From positions 1 through 64,000 of the forward strand of contig NZ_JAAILI010000034.1 of assembly GCF_012650175.1 (NCBI RefSeq): a stretch of 64,000 bases of DNA, given 5' to 3'. Of this stretch, positions 19,252 to 27,372 are shown piece after piece. Under the pieces are notes generated by a model. It was not told where the DNA came from. It did no database searches and saw only the letters and a list, made by a program, of their open reading frames with translations. Made by a program: the position numbers and the translations under genes. The number at the start of each line of letters is the position of its first letter. The first letter of the stretch is position 1. Origin of the DNA: Sphingomonas sp. S2M10. Lineage in GTDB: Bacteria; Pseudomonadota; Alphaproteobacteria; Sphingomonadales; Sphingomonadaceae.

Positions 19252-19614
19252 TCAGGCAAGGCTGGTGGGAGGATCCGGCTCGGGCGCAACCGCCTTGCCA
19301 GTCAATATCGTGTCGGTCGTCCAGAAGCTGGGCGCGTCGTAGAGACGCGCAGGCGCAACGCCGCCTGCCAGGTCCGCTGCGACCAGCGGGATCACGCACC
19401 CCATCGCGGCGATGCAATCGAGCGTCAGGCCCTTGCAGGGCTTTTCGCTGGGCGCAGGCTGCTGCTTGGCCATCATCGCCATGCAGTCCGCATCCATGCC
19501 CTTGGCCAGCGGCGCGCCTGCCGCCTGCGGCACGCTGTGCGCGGCCGCCATCTGGGCTCCGAAGAGACCGGACAGCGCTCCGATGACGAGCAGGAGGGCG
19601 AGCAGGCGTTTCAC
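19252..19614 (-). CDS. small exported Met/Cys protein, first gene of cus operon
   Basis: A 120-residue protein with an N-terminal signal (MKRLLALLLVIGALSGLFGAQMAAAHS). The mature part contains ADCMAMMAKQ and LTLDCIAAMGCVIPLV, so Cys and Met residues are clustered and copper binding is plausible. It resembles uncharacterised proteins that precede RND metal pumps in sphingomonads. It is the first gene of the minus-strand operon and divergent from the gene at 19858. Confidence 0.65.
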   Translation of the reverse strand: MKRLLALLLVIGALSGLFGAQMAAAHSVPQAAGAPLAKGMDADCMAMMAKQQPAPSEKPCKGLTLDCIAAMGCVIPLVAADLAGGVAPARLYDAPSFWTTDTILTGKAVAPEPDPPTSLA

Positions 19615-19685
19615 GGGCCTCGATATCTATCGGGTTTCGCGGGCGCAGCCAACCAAAGTCTCGCGCCGCGCGGATTTTGAAGTGC

Positions 19686-19703
19686 TGACGGCTGATTCCG
19701 TCA
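19686..19703. promoter_or_regulatory. inverted repeat in cus operon promoter region
   Basis: TGACGG, six bases, then CCGTCA. On the minus strand TTGACG followed by 17 nt and TTCAAAAT could be a sigma-70-type promoter for the cus operon, with the repeat inside the spacer as a regulator site. Assignment is tentative. Confidence 0.35.
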
Positions 19704-19753
19704 ACTCCGCGTCAATAAAGATCCGGCCCGGGGAAGAAGATCGGCTGCGGCCT

Positions 19754-19761
19754 CTACGTAT
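19754..19761. promoter_or_regulatory. TACGTA-core element
   Basis: CTACGTAT. The same core occurs at 27365-27372, 27992-27999 and 36388-36395, with a one-base variant at 29157-29164, upstream of several exported-protein genes. It may be a FixJ-type box, since FixJ sites are reported around a TA(A/C)GTA core. Confidence 0.3.
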
Positions 19762-19769
19762 ATCGAGGC

Positions 19770-19800
19770 TGGACCCGGGACCGTAGTCCCAAGCCTGAAG
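19770..19800 (+). promoter_or_regulatory. MerR-type promoter/operator
   Basis: TGGACC, then the dyad GGGAC-CGTA-GTCCC (19777-19790), with a 19-nt spacer to a weak -10. The layout is the same as at 20311, 51082 and 54020 and points to CueR-like control of the gene at 19858. Confidence 0.55.
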
Positions 19801-19857
19801 AGACGCTCTTCCCCTCGGCAAAGTCCGGGCGGTGGCTTACCATCCAAGGAGGTGAAT

Positions 19858-20214
19858 ATGGTCAGAAAAACTCTCATGGTCGCGCTTGCCGGCATTTCGA
19901 TGCTTGCTGCCGTCCCCGCTATGGCCCAGGGCATCGGGCACAGCCTGTTCATGCGCGGCTCGATCGTCGACACGGGCAGCAACGGCACGGTCGTCTGCAT
20001 CGGCAAGGCCGATGGCGCCGAGGTCGGCCAGAAGCTCGAGGTCTATCGCGTCGTGACCCATCCGGGTCCGTCCAAGGGCGTGGCGCCGACCTATCACCGC
20101 CAGCTCGTCGGCCATGTGACGATCGACCATATCTTTGACGATCACTTCGCGCACGTGTCCGTCGCCGACGGCACGCCTGCCAGGCACGACATCGTCGAGC
20201 TTCGCAAGAACTGA
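19858..20214 (+). CDS. small exported protein, GIGHSLFMRG family
   Basis: A 118-residue exported protein with a signal peptide (LMVALAGISMLAAVPAMAQ) and the motif GIGHSLFMRG at the mature N-terminus. Further on, CIGKADGAEVGQKLEVYRV and HRQLVGHVTIDHIFDDHFAH are conserved in a paralogue at 28641-28970. His residues are clustered in the second half. The function is unknown; the ordered fold and DHIFDDH pattern suggest a periplasmic binding or scaffold role. The start is ATG at 19858 with a perfect AAGGAGGTGA upstream. It sits behind a MerR-type promoter and is divergent from the cus operon. Confidence 0.75.
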   Translation: MVRKTLMVALAGISMLAAVPAMAQGIGHSLFMRGSIVDTGSNGTVVCIGKADGAEVGQKLEVYRVVTHPGPSKGVAPTYHRQLVGHVTIDHIFDDHFAHVSVADGTPARHDIVELRKN

Positions 20215-20217
20215 CAA

Positions 20218-20275
20218 GCCGGTGGCCCGGCGGCACGGGCTGCCCTGCGACGCGTCGGGGCAGCGGGCCGCCGGC
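20218..20275 (+). terminator. long GC hairpin downstream of the 19858 gene
   Basis: GCCGGTGGCCCG (20218-20229) pairs with CGGGCCGCCGGC (20264-20275) with one G-U wobble, and an inner CTGCCC/GGGGCAG stem extends it. It follows the stop codon by 4 nt. There is no T-run, so termination is likely but not certain. Confidence 0.5.
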
Positions 20276-20310
20276 GACGAGGAGACCGTTCGGGGTCAAA
20301 GCGAAACCGC

Positions 20311-20341
20311 TTGACCCTGGACCATGGTCCAACCGGCATGA
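20311..20341 (+). promoter_or_regulatory. MerR-type promoter of the electron-conduit operon
   Basis: TTGACC at 20311-20316 followed by the perfect 14-bp palindrome TGGACCATGGTCCA (20318-20331), with a 19-nt spacer to a weak -10 near 20336. It lies 14 nt before the MerR-family start, so the regulator would control itself and the seven genes behind it. Confidence 0.65.
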
Positions 20342-20354
20342 TCGAGCGGATGAC

Positions 20355-20834
20355 ATGGGCAATTTCAAGATCGGCGAACTGGCCGCGGCCGCAGGCGTGG
20401 GGCGGGATACGATCCGCTATTATGAGCGGATGGGCCTGCTGCGCGAGCCCGCGCGCACGGCAGCGGGCTACAGGCTCTACGACGCGACCGACCTCGAGCG
20501 CGTCAATTTCATCCGCTCGGCGCAGGAGCTTGGTTTCACACTCGAACAGGCCCGGCAGCTGCTGGCGCTCAGGGCGTCGGACACCGCGCATGCCCAGGCC
20601 GTGCTCGATATCACGCTTGCCAAGATCGCGGACGCCGAAGCCCGGCTCGAGCGCCTGTCGGATATCCGCGACATGCTGCGGATGCTCGCCGACGAATGCC
20701 CGGGCGAAGTGCCGGTCTCCGATTGCCCGATCCTCGCCTTCCTGACGGCGCGGCGGAAAGACCAGCAGCATAACAAGAAACATCAGGCAGCGCAGGACGA
20801 ACGATCACCACGAGCGAAAGGGGTTTTGTCATGA
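20355..20834 (+). CDS. MerR-family metal-responsive regulator
   Basis: A 159-residue regulator. The N-terminal winged HTH (FKIGELAAAAGVGRDTIRYYERMGLL) and coiled coil are typical of the MerR family. The metal loop DECPGEVPVSDCPIL has two Cys eight residues apart, as in Cu(I) sensors of the CueR group, although other soft metals cannot be excluded. It is the first gene of an operon of eight overlapping or near-contiguous genes running to 25698, and its stop overlaps the next start (ATGA). The 25-residue hydrophilic tail is longer than in CueR. Confidence 0.88.
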   Translation: MGNFKIGELAAAAGVGRDTIRYYERMGLLREPARTAAGYRLYDATDLERVNFIRSAQELGFTLEQARQLLALRASDTAHAQAVLDITLAKIADAEARLERLSDIRDMLRMLADECPGEVPVSDCPILAFLTARRKDQQHNKKHQAAQDERSPRAKGVLS

Positions 20835-21052
20835 AGAAAATGCGTTTGATCGCCGTCCTCACGCCGGCGCTGCTTCTAGGCGCCTGTGTGACCACGCGGC
20901 CGACCTCGGCGCAGGTCGAGAGTTGCCGGGCGATGGAGGGCAATATGGGTCTCCAGACGCCGCATGATCATGGCGAGATGAAGGGGCAGGGGCGCAACCC
21001 GATGAACCTCTCGCACGACCGGTGTCTCCGGATTCTGCGCAGCGCGCAATGA
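20831..21052 (+). CDS. small lipoprotein
   Basis: A 73-residue protein with a lipobox signal (LTPALLLGACV). The mature part has a His pair (TPHDHGEMKG) and a Cys near the C-terminus (SHDRCLRIL). No family is recognised. It overlaps the upstream MerR gene by 4 nt and is co-transcribed with it. A periplasmic metal-binding accessory role is an inference from context. Confidence 0.65.
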   Translation: MKKMRLIAVLTPALLLGACVTTRPTSAQVESCRAMEGNMGLQTPHDHGEMKGQGRNPMNLSHDRCLRILRSAQ

Positions 21053-21111
21053 GCCGGTCCGGACGCCCGGGATGGCGCCCGGACACAGTTTTCAAGCCAA
21101 GGAGCAAAGCC

Positions 21112-21432
21112 ATGATCGACCATGCGAAGAAAGCCCTTCCACTTGTCGGCGGAAGCCTGTTGCTGGCGCTCGCGCTTTCGGGCTGCGACCGCCAGGCCGA
21201 CCAGACGGTGCCGCCCGCGGCGAACAGCGTCGCCGCCACCCCGGTCCTGACCGACAGCGGCAACGCTGCAGACGCGGCGCCGATGGACGCGATGAGCAAC
21301 CAGGCCGAGATGGAGCGGCATCACCGTCAGGCGATGGACCATGACGCGATGCGCGCCGGGGCCGGCAACCAGACCGCGCCGGCACCCGATCCCGCGCCGG
21401 GCAATGCGGCGATGCCGATGAAGGATATGTAG
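21112..21432 (+). CDS. small Met/His-containing lipoprotein
   Basis: A 106-residue protein with a lipoprotein signal (LLLALALSGCDRQ) and a mature part rich in Met, His, Asp and Ala (AEMERHHRQAMDHDAM). The pattern suits low-affinity periplasmic copper binding, but no named family was recognised. AAGGAG precedes the ATG at 21112. It lies 59 nt after the previous gene and 17 nt before the reductase gene in the same operon. Confidence 0.65.
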   Translation: MIDHAKKALPLVGGSLLLALALSGCDRQADQTVPPAANSVAATPVLTDSGNAADAAPMDAMSNQAEMERHHRQAMDHDAMRAGAGNQTAPAPDPAPGNAAMPMKDM

Positions 21433-21449
21433 GCTCGCACACTAAGGGG

Positions 21450-23366
21450 ATGAGGATGTCCAGGCGGATCAGCCTTCGACGCTTGAGCCTCGGCTGCGCA
21501 ATCGCTCTCAGCCTGTCCGCGAGCGCGGGCGCGCAGGAGGGCGAGGATCATGCCGCGCATCATGGCGCAGGCATGCCGGCCGGCGGGGGCATGTCCGCAC
21601 CGGCAGAGCCGGGGTCGTCGGACATGGCGAAGATGATGAACCCCATGATGGATCGCATGATCAATGGGGAAGGGGAGAATGAGCACGGCCACGAATCGCG
21701 CCGGACCGGCTTCATCTCGCAGCTGCTCGCCTTTCCCGCGCTTGACGAAGCGGCAAGGCAGCGGGTCGCTGCGCAGGCCGGCGAACGGGTAAGCACGGGT
21801 CTGGCGATGATCAACGCCGCCTCGGCCGACGGCGCGCGTGCGACCACGGTCTCGGCCCGGCTCGATGCGGCGCGGCGCCTGCGCGAGGGAACCGACCTGT
21901 TCCGCTCCGGCACCGCCGCGCAGGGCGCGATCGGGGGCTTGCAGCCGCCCCGGGAGGTCGGGCTTGCCTGGCTGCGCGATCAGCTCGACATCGACCAGGC
22001 CGCGCCCGGCCATGCCGATCACTGGTTCGGCATCTCGCCCTCGCACCTCCTTCTCATGCTGTTCCTGGGGCTGGTGAGCGCCACGCTTATCGCGCTGCAG
22101 ATCTTCCGCCTACGGCGGATCGGGGCGATCGCCGGCGGTGTCGCCACCGCCAAGGTTCCAGCAAAGCCGGAGCCGAAGGCTGCCCCTCCCGCTACCAGGG
22201 TTGCGCCCGCGCCTGCACCCGTTGCCGACAGCGCCGGGCTCGCGCCGAGCAATGCGGCCGCACCCGCTGGGGCGTCGCTGCGCAAGCCCAAAAGCTGGGC
22301 GGGGCAGCTGCGCGTGGTCCAGATCGTGCGAGAGACGCCGAGCGTGCTGACCTTCCGGCTCGCGGACCCGACCGCCGACCGGCTGCCGTTCGACTTCCTG
22401 CCGGGCCAGTTCCTGCAGGTCGAGGTAGAGCCCGAAGCGGGCAAGACCGCGCGCCGTTCCTACACGATCGCCTCTTCGCCGACCCAGCGGGCCTATGTCG
22501 AACTGACGGTCAAGCGCGAGGAGCAGGGCGTGGTCTCGCGACACCTGCACGACAAGGTCGTCGCCGACGATCTGCTGAAGGTCAGCGGACCGTTCGGCGC
22601 CTTCACCTTCACGGGAACGGATGCGCAGAGCATCGTGCTGATCGCGGGCGGGGTCGGCATCACCCCGATGATGTCGGTGCTGCGCTATCTCACCGACACC
22701 GCGTGGAAGGGCGATATCTTCTTCTTCTACGGCGCTCGGTCGACCGAGGAATTCGTGTTCCGCGACGAGCTCGAGCGGCTCGAACGCCGTTTTCCCAACC
22801 TCCATGTCGTCGCCGCGATGCAGCGCGCGCCCGGCACCGTCTGGATGGGCCCCGAAGGGCCGATCACCCGCGAGATGATCCTGGCCGCGGTGCCGGAGAT
22901 CGCGAGCCGGCGGATCCATATGTGCGGCCCGCCGGCGATGATGGGCGCGATGCGCGGCGTGCTGGCGGAACTTGGCGTCCCCGAAGCGCAGCTGCACACC
23001 GAGGCGTTCGGTCCGGCCTCGCTGCCGGCCGACCACGAGGATCTCGAGGTCAAACCCGCGCCCGCGCCAGCGGATAAGCCGGCCCCGAGCGCCGAGGTGG
23101 CGCCGAGCACGGTGACCTTCTCCGTGTCGGGGGTGTCGGCGGCCTTGCCCGCGGACGAGACCGTGCTCGAGGCGGCCGAGGGCGCGGGCGTCGAGATCTC
23201 CTATGCCTGCCGTGCGGGCACATGCGGCGCCTGCGTGGTCAAGCTGCTGCAGGGCGAGGTAACGATGGAGGTCGAGTCCGGCCTCGCGCCCGCCGACAAG
23301 GCGCAGGGCTATGTGCTCGCGTGCCAGGCGAAGGGCACGGGCACGCCGCTCGTGGTCGAAGCCTGA
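21450..23366 (+). CDS. membrane-anchored FAD / 2Fe-2S oxidoreductase
   Basis: A 638-residue fusion. Residues 1-29 are a signal peptide. Residues 30-80 are His/Met-rich and predicted periplasmic, followed by a helical region and one membrane helix at about 199-219. The cytoplasmic part is a ferredoxin-NADP reductase module (FAD motif RRSYTIASSP 335-344; pyridine-nucleotide motifs GGVGITPMMS 400-409 and MCGPPAMM 491-498) and a plant-type 2Fe-2S domain with C587, C592, C595 and C625. It should take electrons from NAD(P)H in the cytoplasm. It overlaps the next gene by one base (TGATG). Joining a copper-type periplasmic domain to such a reductase is unusual. Confidence 0.85.
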   Translation: MRMSRRISLRRLSLGCAIALSLSASAGAQEGEDHAAHHGAGMPAGGGMSAPAEPGSSDMAKMMNPMMDRMINGEGENEHGHESRRTGFISQLLAFPALDEAARQRVAAQAGERVSTGLAMINAASADGARATTVSARLDAARRLREGTDLFRSGTAAQGAIGGLQPPREVGLAWLRDQLDIDQAAPGHADHWFGISPSHLLLMLFLGLVSATLIALQIFRLRRIGAIAGGVATAKVPAKPEPKAAPPATRVAPAPAPVADSAGLAPSNAAAPAGASLRKPKSWAGQLRVVQIVRETPSVLTFRLADPTADRLPFDFLPGQFLQVEVEPEAGKTARRSYTIASSPTQRAYVELTVKREEQGVVSRHLHDKVVADDLLKVSGPFGAFTFTGTDAQSIVLIAGGVGITPMMSVLRYLTDTAWKGDIFFFYGARSTEEFVFRDELERLERRFPNLHVVAAMQRAPGTVWMGPEGPITREMILAAVPEIASRRIHMCGPPAMMGAMRGVLAELGVPEAQLHTEAFGPASLPADHEDLEVKPAPAPADKPAPSAEVAPSTVTFSVSGVSAALPADETVLEAAEGAGVEISYACRAGTCGACVVKLLQGEVTMEVESGLAPADKAQGYVLACQAKGTGTPLVVEA

Positions 23367-24094
23367 TGCGCGAACGCAGCGACATCGCCGTCGGCCTGCT
23401 GGTCGCATTCCTGCTGCTGTTCCCGTTCGGCTACCTCGTGCATGTGTCACCGCGCTTTCCGGGCAGCCTCGCTGGCGGGATCATCGGGATCGCAGCGCTC
23501 GTGCTGATGCTGCTGACGCTTCCCTATGTCGCGGCCAAGCACATCGCCTGGGTCGACAAAGTGCTCTCCCGGCTCGTCAGCAAGCCTACCCTGCTCGCCA
23601 TCCACATCTATGCCGGCGTGCTGGCGCCGATCCTGGGTCTGGTCCACGCCGCGCACAAGCTCGAAAGCCCGGTCGGACTGCTTCTGACCGTCCTCCTGCT
23701 GATGACGGTCATCACCGGCTTCATCGGCCGCTACCTGCTTGCCCAGCTTGGTCGGGCGCTGCGCGGACGCAGGTCGGAACTGGCCTCGCTTCGCGCCGCC
23801 TTCCTTGAGGAGCCGGCGGCGCCGGCGCAGGCCGATACCGCAGCCGCGCCGCTGTCGGGCTGGAGGCGCTATCTGTTCGTCGCCGGGGATGCGCCCGCGG
23901 GCCAGCACCCCCAGAACAGGGCGGGGATCGCCGCGGCGCTGGCCGATACCGAATTCGCGATCCGCGCCGAAGAGGCGACCAACACCCTGTTCGCGCGATG
24001 GCGGTTCCTGCACATCCTGCTGGGCTGTCTCATCTTCGCGCTGCTCGCGCTCCACGTCGGCGCGGCGATCTATTACGGGCTGCGCTGGCTATGA
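23366..24094 (+). CDS. di-heme cytochrome b-like membrane protein
   Basis: A 242-residue protein with about five membrane helices (near 8-28, 35-55, 76-97, 104-127 and 213-236). Two helices each carry a His pair with thirteen residues between (H80/H94 and H216/H230). This is the bis-heme arrangement known from ferric reductases and NADPH oxidases (NOX), so I infer two b hemes stacked across the membrane. No flavin domain is present; that function is supplied by the gene just upstream. It overlaps the upstream gene by one base and the downstream cytochrome gene by four. Confidence 0.7.
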   Translation: MRERSDIAVGLLVAFLLLFPFGYLVHVSPRFPGSLAGGIIGIAALVLMLLTLPYVAAKHIAWVDKVLSRLVSKPTLLAIHIYAGVLAPILGLVHAAHKLESPVGLLLTVLLLMTVITGFIGRYLLAQLGRALRGRRSELASLRAAFLEEPAAPAQADTAAAPLSGWRRYLFVAGDAPAGQHPQNRAGIAAALADTEFAIRAEEATNTLFARWRFLHILLGCLIFALLALHVGAAIYYGLRWL

Positions 24095-24813
24095 GCTGGC
24101 AGCGTCTTTCCTATGCCGTCTTCATCGCAGCCCTGCTGGTGATGGTCGCCGCGGTCGCGATCCGGATGCGATCGGACGCGCCGAGGGATGCCGGCTTGGT
24201 GGCGCAGCTCGTCTCGCCCGGCCCGCTCTCGAGCGCGCACCAGTCCTTCGCCGGCCAATGCACGGCCTGCCACACGCCGGGCAAGGGAGTCGAAACCCGA
24301 ACCTGTCTCACCTGCCATGCAGGCACGGATTTCGGGACGAAGCAGTCGACGCAGTTCCACGCGAAAGCGACGCAGTGCACCTCCTGCCACGTCGAACATG
24401 AGGGAGAGCGCGGCATCATCCGCATGGATCACGCCGCGTTGCTCGACATGGCAAAGTGGCGGCAGCCTTTGGCGGGCATGTCGACAAACACTCGAAGCCT
24501 GACCCCCGAGACCGCGCTCAATTGCGCGAGCTGCCATGCGTTCCGCGATCCGCACCAGGGCCTGTTCGGCACCGACTGCGCGAGTTGTCACAAGACCGAC
24601 AGCTGGAAGATCGCCAATTATCGCCATCCATCGGTCAATTCGACGCAGTGCGCCGAGTGCCACAAGGCGCCGCCGAGTCACTTCATGGAGCATTTCAGCA
24701 TGGTCTCGCAGCGCGCAGCCGGATCGAAGGCGCGCGTCGATCAATGCTATGCCTGTCATGCCACCGACAGCTTCAACAATATCCGCAAGCGAGGCTGGTA
24801 TGATCACCATTGA
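24091..24813 (+). CDS. membrane-anchored heptaheme cytochrome c
   Basis: A 240-residue protein with an N-terminal membrane anchor (about 7-26) and seven CXXCH heme motifs at 57, 72, 96, 145, 163, 187 and 219. The domain faces the periplasm. Additional His residues (H50, H90, H103, H114, H154, H179, H197, H201) can serve as distal ligands, and the spacing resembles the cytochrome c3/NapC-NrfH-like multiheme group. It is the natural electron acceptor of the di-heme membrane protein encoded four bases upstream. Confidence 0.9.
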   Translation: MSWQRLSYAVFIAALLVMVAAVAIRMRSDAPRDAGLVAQLVSPGPLSSAHQSFAGQCTACHTPGKGVETRTCLTCHAGTDFGTKQSTQFHAKATQCTSCHVEHEGERGIIRMDHAALLDMAKWRQPLAGMSTNTRSLTPETALNCASCHAFRDPHQGLFGTDCASCHKTDSWKIANYRHPSVNSTQCAECHKAPPSHFMEHFSMVSQRAAGSKARVDQCYACHATDSFNNIRKRGWYDHH

Positions 24814-25243
24814 GGCCGACTGGCTGAGCGCCTTCTTCCGGCTCGCGGTGATCGGCCTGGAACTGGCGGGCACGCTGACCATCCTGGTCGGCGCGGGGCT
24901 CGCAACCTTTCTGTTTGCGCGGCGGGCGAGGGCGGGCGACCGAACCGAGGCCTATAGCGCGTTCCGCTCGGCGCTCGGCCGCAGCATCCTGCTCGGCCTG
25001 GAATTTCTGGTCGCCGGCGACATCGTCAAGTCGCTGGTGATCAACCCAACGCTCGACGATCTCATCGTTCTGGCCGGGCTGGTGCTGGTGCGGACCTTCC
25101 TGAGCATCTCGCTCGGGGTCGAGATCAACGGCCACTGGCCCTGGGAGGAAACCCGGATGGCGCGGGAGAAGGCGCGTGCGGCGTCGGATGGGTCGCCTGC
25201 GACGGCTGAGGCCGCCGGATGCGGCACAGCGCTCAAGGGATAG
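24800..25243 (+). CDS. DUF1622 membrane protein
   Basis: A 147-residue protein with about three to four membrane helices. The motif pattern FRSALGRSILLGLEFLVAGDIVKSL, followed by LIVLAGLVLVRTFLSISLGVEI, is characteristic of DUF1622, a family of unknown function. It starts 14 nt inside the end of the cytochrome gene, so it belongs to the same operon. It may be a structural partner of the electron-transfer complex. Confidence 0.8.
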   Translation: MITIEADWLSAFFRLAVIGLELAGTLTILVGAGLATFLFARRARAGDRTEAYSAFRSALGRSILLGLEFLVAGDIVKSLVINPTLDDLIVLAGLVLVRTFLSISLGVEINGHWPWEETRMAREKARAASDGSPATAEAAGCGTALKG

Positions 25244-25257
25244 CAGATGGGAGGTGC

Positions 25258-25698
25258 ATGATGATCGAGAGACGCGAATTGCTGATGGCCGGCGCCGGCC
25301 TTGCCGCCGCCGGAACGCTGGCTGTGCCGGCGGCGGCGCAGCAGCATCGAATGGAAGGGATGGCGATGTCGATGACGGACTGCATCGACGATTGCGTGGC
25401 TTCGCACCGCATGTGCCTGGAAACCGCCGCTTGGCTGACGAAGCAAGGCGGCGCGTCAGCTACGGCGTCGCTGATCGCCATGCTGAACGACTGTGCGGAA
25501 CTGTGCCAGGCGACCGCCAACTCGATGCTGCGGGAATCTGCCCTGCACCGCATCGTCTGCCGCGCCTGCGCCGACGCTTGCGAGCGCTGCGCCGAGGAAT
25601 GCGGACGCCATAGCGCGGACCAGCGGATCGCGCGTTGCTCGGCCACCTGCAAGAAATGCGCGGCGAGCTGCCGAACGATGGCGGACATGTCGAGCTGA
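25258..25698 (+). CDS. Tat-exported four-helix Cys-rich copper-binding protein (Csp-like)
   Basis: A 146-residue protein. A twin-Arg signal (ERRELLMAG, then a hydrophobic stretch ending AAA) precedes a helical bundle with Cys at helical spacing (CIDDC, HRMCLE, CAELC, CRACADACERCAEEC, CSATCKKCAASC). This is the pattern of the Csp copper-storage proteins, which bind many Cu(I) ions through Cys lining a four-helix core. Two ATG codons (25258, 25261) follow GGGAGG. It is the last gene of the MerR-controlled operon. Confidence 0.88.
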   Translation: MMIERRELLMAGAGLAAAGTLAVPAAAQQHRMEGMAMSMTDCIDDCVASHRMCLETAAWLTKQGGASATASLIAMLNDCAELCQATANSMLRESALHRIVCRACADACERCAEECGRHSADQRIARCSATCKKCAASCRTMADMSS

Positions 25699-25952
25699 GC
25701 GGCGCGCTTCGCACGTGCCCCACATAGTCACGTTCAGGCCAGAGCCCCCGGTCACAGCTTGTGTGTCCGACAACTACGCCAGGACAGCGATCATGGCACG
25801 TGGCACAAAGTCCGAGTATCCGGCAACGGCGGAAATCATCGCACCCGCCATCGCCGGAGCCTTCCGTGCCGCCACCCGATAGTCGGGTAATGCCGAGCAC
25901 CATCTTTACGATTGCGTGAACGCTCCACGGTCGATCTGTATTGGAGAAGTCA

Positions 25953-27254
25953 GTGTCAACCGCCGAATTTGTCAACCGGCTACCCGAATTGCTCCGCCCC
26001 AATCCAGCAAGGGTAGTGATCAGACCCTATATGCCGTCGACGGAAACCTATAAATATGCGGTACCGGATCAGCCACGTGCGCAGCGCATCGCCGACCGCG
26101 TCCTGGCGCTCGACCCAGCATCGCTCCACGATGAGTTGCAACGCATTCTTGATGATTTCTCGGGAAGGCATCGTGAGGTTCCGTCCCTGTTTTTGCGGCG
26201 GTTCCACGAGGTTGATGGCATCATCGTCTGTGATTGCGAGGTCACCCATGAACAGGCGCTCTTGATCGGTGCCCATTTTTGCAACGAATATTCCTATGAG
26301 GCAGCAGCGCTTTTCAATCCGAGCATCGTCCTGCATCCTGACCAGTCTGCTGTACCTGAAAACTCTCTCCGATTCATTCTTTCCCTGCGAGGCGTGGGCG
26401 AGGGGCATATCTCCTCCGTCACCTTTCGCACCGGGTTTTGCGCCGCGGACGGAACCATAGCAATCAATCCTCCGAGCCCCATGCCGCTCGTGCTGGAGAC
26501 TGAAAACATCTCCGGCGAGGACGGGCCGGACGCGGGCATTCGGATCAAGTGCGATGGCAGCCACGATCTCTCGGAGATCGTGATCTTTCCGACAACCCCC
26601 AGCCAGCGTGGTGGCATCGAAGACCTTCGCTTGGTCCGCTTCCTGGACGACGATGGCCGAGCCACCTATTTCGGTACATATACGGCATTTAGCGGCCAGT
26701 CCGTCCGGCAGGAGTTGTTGTCCACGCCGGACTTCCGGACATTCGAACTCAGACCGCTGCGTGGGGATGCCACCGGTAGCAAGGGCATGGCGCTTTTCCC
26801 CCGACGCATTGCCGGGCACTTTGCCATGCTTGGGCGCGAGGATAACGAAAATATCTGGTTCCTGACGTCCGCGGACATTCACGACTGGAGTGGCGGAGCG
26901 AAAGCCATCGAACCTCGCTGGCCTTGGGAGTTTGTCCAGATCGGTAATTGCGGATCGCCGATCGAGATCGACGAAGGCTGGCTGGTCGTAACTCATGGAG
27001 TCGGCGCCGTTCGGAACTATTGCATCGGGGCGTGCCTGCTGGACCGTGACGATCCCTCGAAGCTGCTGGCGCGGACGAAGCTACCGCTTTTGCGGTCGGA
27101 CATGGATGAGCGCGAAGGTTATGTGCCAAACGTAGCCTACAGCTGCGGCGCGATGGTACATAATCGGGTGCTGGTACTGCCTTATGCCATTGCTGACAGC
27201 TTCACCACTTTTGCCACTATTCCTCTCGAGCGTCTGCTGGCCGCCATGGATTAG
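25953..27254 (+). CDS. glycoside hydrolase / phosphorylase family 130 (GH130)
   Basis: A protein of about 433 residues. The beta-propeller-type features LFNPSIVLHPDQS, LRFILSLRGVGEGHISSVTFRTG, SDLxxW-type blades and the late motif EGWLVVTHGVG match GH130 enzymes, which cleave or phosphorolyse beta-mannosides. The predicted location is cytoplasmic because no signal is seen. GTG at 25953 with GGAG six bases upstream is the favoured start; TTG at 25941 is possible. Its base composition is visibly less GC-rich than its neighbours, and it has no functional link to the copper genes on either side, so separate acquisition is likely. Confidence 0.75.
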   Translation: MSTAEFVNRLPELLRPNPARVVIRPYMPSTETYKYAVPDQPRAQRIADRVLALDPASLHDELQRILDDFSGRHREVPSLFLRRFHEVDGIIVCDCEVTHEQALLIGAHFCNEYSYEAAALFNPSIVLHPDQSAVPENSLRFILSLRGVGEGHISSVTFRTGFCAADGTIAINPPSPMPLVLETENISGEDGPDAGIRIKCDGSHDLSEIVIFPTTPSQRGGIEDLRLVRFLDDDGRATYFGTYTAFSGQSVRQELLSTPDFRTFELRPLRGDATGSKGMALFPRRIAGHFAMLGREDNENIWFLTSADIHDWSGGAKAIEPRWPWEFVQIGNCGSPIEIDEGWLVVTHGVGAVRNYCIGACLLDRDDPSKLLARTKLPLLRSDMDEREGYVPNVAYSCGAMVHNRVLVLPYAIADSFTTFATIPLERLLAAMD

Positions 27255-27364
27255 TCACTGTTGCCGACCTGTCCTGCTCTCGAGTCCGAACCATAGTTAC
27301 ACATCGGCACAACAACGATGCCAGTGCGATAATTTATGGCCATCTCAGAGACGGACTTCGCACA

Positions 27365-27372
27365 TTACGTAT
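27365..27372. promoter_or_regulatory. TACGTA-core element
   Basis: TTACGTAT, followed by ACAG exactly as at 27992. It lies about 110 nt upstream of the small His/Met gene at 27483. Confidence 0.35.

Noticed and set aside
22110..23450. 446-codon minus-strand frame opposite the FAD/2Fe-2S reductase
   Set aside because: Low-complexity Arg/His-rich translation, antisense to conserved flavin and iron-sulfur motifs.
25793..25882. 29-codon frame MARGTKSEYPATAEIIAPAIAG onward
   Set aside because: Too short, no ribosome site recognised and no known family; may be a fragment of an older gene but not supportable.
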